From NCBI RefSeq assembly GCF_052161655.1, contig NZ_CP197418.1:620001-684000 (forward strand): a stretch of DNA of 64,000 nt. Direction: 5' to 3'. This DNA is from Novipirellula sp052161655. GTDB lineage: Bacteria > Planctomycetota > Planctomycetia > Pirellulales > Pirellulaceae. The position numbers were made by a program, and so were the translations under genes. This document shows, piece after piece, positions 61,607 through 64,000 of the stretch (position 1 is its first letter; each line of letters opens with the position of its first letter). The notes beneath the pieces were generated by a model. That model did no database searches, was not told the DNA's origin, and saw only the letters and a list, made by a program, of their open reading frames with translations.

Positions 61607-62794
61607 CTATCCCACTTTTTTGAGCACGGCTCGGTACTTGCGACCGGCTTCTTCGGGTAGAAACGTCCGTTGTCGCTCTGTCCGGTTTTTACGAAACCAG
61701 GTTGCGACAAGGTTTAGCGTATGAGGGTACGCGCCGTGGCCGCGATCGATCGGGTTCGCGGTGATCGCTTTCCAATGCTCCAGCGTCGGTTTCATCCTCG
61801 TGTACTGCTCCGCATTTTTAGGTGCCGCAGCGACCGCCGCCAATTCGCCACCGTGAATCAAATACCACGTGTGGCAACTATCGTAACCCGCGACAGGATA
61901 GATAAAGGTGTAATCACGACGCGCTTTGGCAAGCATCGTTAATTTGCGATGCACGTAGTTTACCGAGGCAAGCGTCTCGTAAGCTCGTCCAGCAAGTTCA
62001 TATTGCTGATTCGCTGCTGCGCGTTCCATTTGGTCCTGCAACGCCACAATCGGCTCGTCATTGAACCCCTCGAGAAAACTCTGTGCCGCATTGACTTGCA
62101 ACTGATAGGCGTCACCGGTACAGGCGGCAGCACACGGCCCCAAACAAGTGTTTAACTCAAGTCGCAAGCAGCCGGGGCGATGATCGAGATCAAACAGCTG
62201 CAATTGCTCGGCGAAATGGAAAACCTGTTTCTGGCTGCAATCTCGCAAAAGAAAAACTTTGTTCAGTGCATCGATCGCTCGTTGCATCCGATTGGCACCG
62301 AAAAAAGGTCCTTCCACTCCAACACAGTCTTGCGGTGGTTTGGCTGCCAAAAAGAAATAGGGTGCCGGAGCACGACCCAGACAGAGATAGACGGGGCGTT
62401 GACGCTTTGGCACTCCTTGTACGTTCCAACGAGGTGAGAATCGGCGAATCAATTGCTGTTCACGAACCAGCGCGGCAAAATCACTTGGCTGGGTCTCCCA
62501 CTGAATCGCTCGCGTGTTCTCGATAATACGGCCGCCTTTTTCGTCCTTGTTCGAGTCCGCAAAGTAGCTGAGCAATCGCGAGCGAAGCGACTTGCTTTTG
62601 CCGACATAGATCAAGTCCCCTTTACGGCTGAGCATTCCATACACGCCGGGAACTTGCGGACAGGTCTGCACGATTTGGTCGCGAATCTCTCGCTTGGTCT
62701 GGCCCCCGACCGCTTCGATCCCACGCGGTACGTGAGGATTGAGTGAATCGATGCCAAAGCCAAACGCTGGCTGGTCGGGCCAAATTGCCTCCAT
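61607..62794 (-). CDS. UvrC-like GIY-YIG nuclease, N-terminal half only
   Basis: 395 aa from ATG 62794 (an upstream in-frame ATG at 62884 has no family match). GIY-YIG domain (about 45-125): VPGVYGMLSRKGDLIYVGKS, the catalytic Arg in KSLRSRLLSYF and the Glu in LVREQQLIRRFSPRWN. A UvrC-type cysteine cluster follows (CLRLELNTCLGPCAAACTG, about 232-250) and a UVR-like helix (QMERAAANQQYELAGRAYET). UvrC cuts damaged DNA 3' with this half and 5' with a C-terminal RNaseH-like half, which is missing here. It may act like Cho as an auxiliary 3' incision enzyme; inference. Confidence 0.85.
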   Translation of the reverse strand: MEAIWPDQPAFGFGIDSLNPHVPRGIEAVGGQTKREIRDQIVQTCPQVPGVYGMLSRKGDLIYVGKSKSLRSRLLSYFADSNKDEKGGRIIENTRAIQWETQPSDFAALVREQQLIRRFSPRWNVQGVPKRQRPVYLCLGRAPAPYFFLAAKPPQDCVGVEGPFFGANRMQRAIDALNKVFLLRDCSQKQVFHFAEQLQLFDLDHRPGCLRLELNTCLGPCAAACTGDAYQLQVNAAQSFLEGFNDEPIVALQDQMERAAANQQYELAGRAYETLASVNYVHRKLTMLAKARRDYTFIYPVAGYDSCHTWYLIHGGELAAVAAAPKNAEQYTRMKPTLEHWKAITANPIDRGHGAYPHTLNLVATWFRKNRTERQRTFLPEEAGRKYRAVLKKVG

Positions 62795-62968
62795 GCTGCT
62801 TGCCGTCCTTGGGGTGGATAAATGGATTGCCAGAAAAATCGCGAGTCGCGAAATCATTATGCCGCAATCACTGCAATCGCCCAAGCAGCAAAATGGTCGG
62901 GCGATTTGAATTTAGCAGTCAATTTACGGTGCTAGCAAAAACGCCATGACATCCTATCGGGCGACGGC

Positions 62969-63970
62969 TCAGAGTTGCATTTCGACAATCGAGAGGGCGT
63001 CGGCAGCGGTTTTTGCGTCAAGGATCGGTGAAACTTCCGAGCCTGCGACCGCTTCGGCGGCCGCATCGATCTCTTCGATGAATCCGGCAATCGGGTCACC
63101 ATCGCCGAGCGTGGGCCGCTCAACCGAACCATCCGCATGCATGATCGTCAGCGGAATCGACGCGGTGCTGCCGTCGGCATAGGCGGCGAACTCGAACTGC
63201 AGCGTCGCCTTTTCGAAGCTAACTTCGTAGCCGTGAGTGAATCCACGCGCGGGTGAATCGATCACACCTCCGCCTGCAGAAACGACCAGCGACGGATCTT
63301 CGAACTGGAACACCGTTTCGTAAAACTTGGGTGTACCGTCTTTGCATTGCTTGGCACATGATGCGGTACTGGGCATCCCGAAAAGCAAGCGGATTAGATG
63401 CGCGTCGTGGACTTGCAGATCCACAAGCGGTCCTCCGACTTTACTGCGATCATAAAAATCAGGGATCCAATCAGGCGGGCTGATCGTGCGTTTAAAGCGT
63501 CCGGCGATCGGTTTGCCCCAGCGGCCATCGCCTGCGGCATCGACCAAGATTTTGAACTCAGGCATGAACGGCAAAATGTGAGCGACCATCAATTGGCCCG
63601 GTTTTGCCTCGGCCGCGAGTGCTTGGGCGGTCGCCGCATCGAGGGCAAGCGGTTTTTCACAGAGTACTCGCTTGCCACTTTGGAAACAGCGACGGATGGC
63701 ATCCGCGTGCAGATGTGGCGGCAGGCAAATGTCGATCAAATCAATCGAATCGTCCTCTAGCATCGCGTCCAACGACTCGACCACGTTGATCGAACTGACG
63801 TCGATCTGCTCTCCCGGAGGTCCGAAGTTTCCTTTGATATCGCGCCAATCGCCGCTGCGTTTCTTGGGGTCGCGACTGGCAAACGCAACCAGCTCGGCCT
63901 TGGTTGATCGTTGATAGGCCAAGTAATGGATCCAGCCCATGAATCCGACTCCAACAATTCCAGCTCGCAT
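62969..63970 (-). CDS. Gfo/Idh/MocA-family oxidoreductase
   Basis: 333 aa. N-terminal Rossmann fold (AGIVGVGFMGWIHYLAYQRS, then DLIDICLPPHLHADAI and the family motif VLCEKPLA, about 105), followed by the alpha/beta substrate domain with GGPLVDLQVHDAHLIRLLFG (catalytic His region). These NAD(P)-dependent dehydrogenases act on sugars and inositols; planctomycete genomes hold many and substrate cannot be predicted. The start ATG 63970 lies 30 bases from the window edge, so its upstream neighbour is not visible. Confidence 0.93.
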   Translation of the reverse strand: MRAGIVGVGFMGWIHYLAYQRSTKAELVAFASRDPKKRSGDWRDIKGNFGPPGEQIDVSSINVVESLDAMLEDDSIDLIDICLPPHLHADAIRRCFQSGKRVLCEKPLALDAATAQALAAEAKPGQLMVAHILPFMPEFKILVDAAGDGRWGKPIAGRFKRTISPPDWIPDFYDRSKVGGPLVDLQVHDAHLIRLLFGMPSTASCAKQCKDGTPKFYETVFQFEDPSLVVSAGGGVIDSPARGFTHGYEVSFEKATLQFEFAAYADGSTASIPLTIMHADGSVERPTLGDGDPIAGFIEEIDAAAEAVAGSEVSPILDAKTAADALSIVEMQL

Positions 63971-64000
63971 TGAATTCTCCGAGAAATCTTGATGAATGAC

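Overview
The window reads as a Planctomycetota chromosome, most like the Pirellulaceae (Rhodopirellula relatives). The pointers are a DUF1501 plus PSCyt1/DUF1549/DUF1553 cytochrome pair, an FGE-sulfatase domain fused to a STAND NTPase, Ser/Thr kinases with DWG in place of DFG, an ECF sigma factor fused to a membrane and secretin-like tail, and intergenic spaces filled with palindromic dispersed repeats. Species cannot be named from the sequence alone.

Layout. 1-1139: the end of a YobI-like P-loop NTPase running in from the left. 1140-5590: gene-poor and repeat-rich, with a 340-nt palindrome, one intact and one interrupted copy of a hairpin repeat, a small zinc-ribbon gene inside the interrupting segment, and a CAU tRNA. 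5588-10248: the DUF1501/PSCyt pair, flanked by direct repeats of about 250 bp. 11474-26047: an island of signalling and conflict-type genes: a TPR/SLOG-like/class III cyclase protein behind a small coupled ORF; a tight operon of a DUF4062-STAND-FGE giant, a 62-aa protein and a nucleoside-deoxyribosyltransferase/TIR-like protein with a PLD-like tail; and a divergent TIR-kinase-FHA-like-kinase giant. 26506-28459: a compact mobile element (small ORF plus large serine recombinase) with 25-bp terminal inverted repeats, inserted in a dispersed repeat whose empty copies lie at 11.1 kb and 32.4 kb.

28.7-37.2 kb holds an exported CsgG-like protein, an exported methyltransferase coupled to an amino-acid permease, two DUF2892 membrane proteins and a CoA-disulfide-reductase-like enzyme with a rhodanese tail. 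37.7-46.9 kb is a cbb3 oxidase gene set in the order ccoNO (fused), ccoQ, ccoP, ccoG, fixH, a TauE/SafE-like gene, ccoI, ccoS, preceded by an FNR-type box. 46.8-54.2 kb holds a GT-C glycosyltransferase, an RND/MMPL exporter, the sigma fusion and a PAS-GGDEF diguanylate cyclase. 54.7-58.5 kb is a short type II secretion/type IV pilus operon (degenerate receiver, GspE/PilB, GspF/PilC, pseudopilin). 58.6-64 kb holds a U32 peptidase-family protein, a UvrC-like GIY-YIG protein and a Gfo/Idh/MocA oxidoreductase.

The two most interesting items are the 11.4-26 kb island, where nucleotide-handling or NAD-consuming folds (TIR, NDT-like, DUF4062, SLOG-like, cyclase) are joined to sensor and signalling modules (STAND, FGE, kinases, FHA-like), and the serine-recombinase element, whose boundaries, target duplication and empty sites can all be read directly. 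All functions are inferred from motifs and family knowledge; no database search was run.
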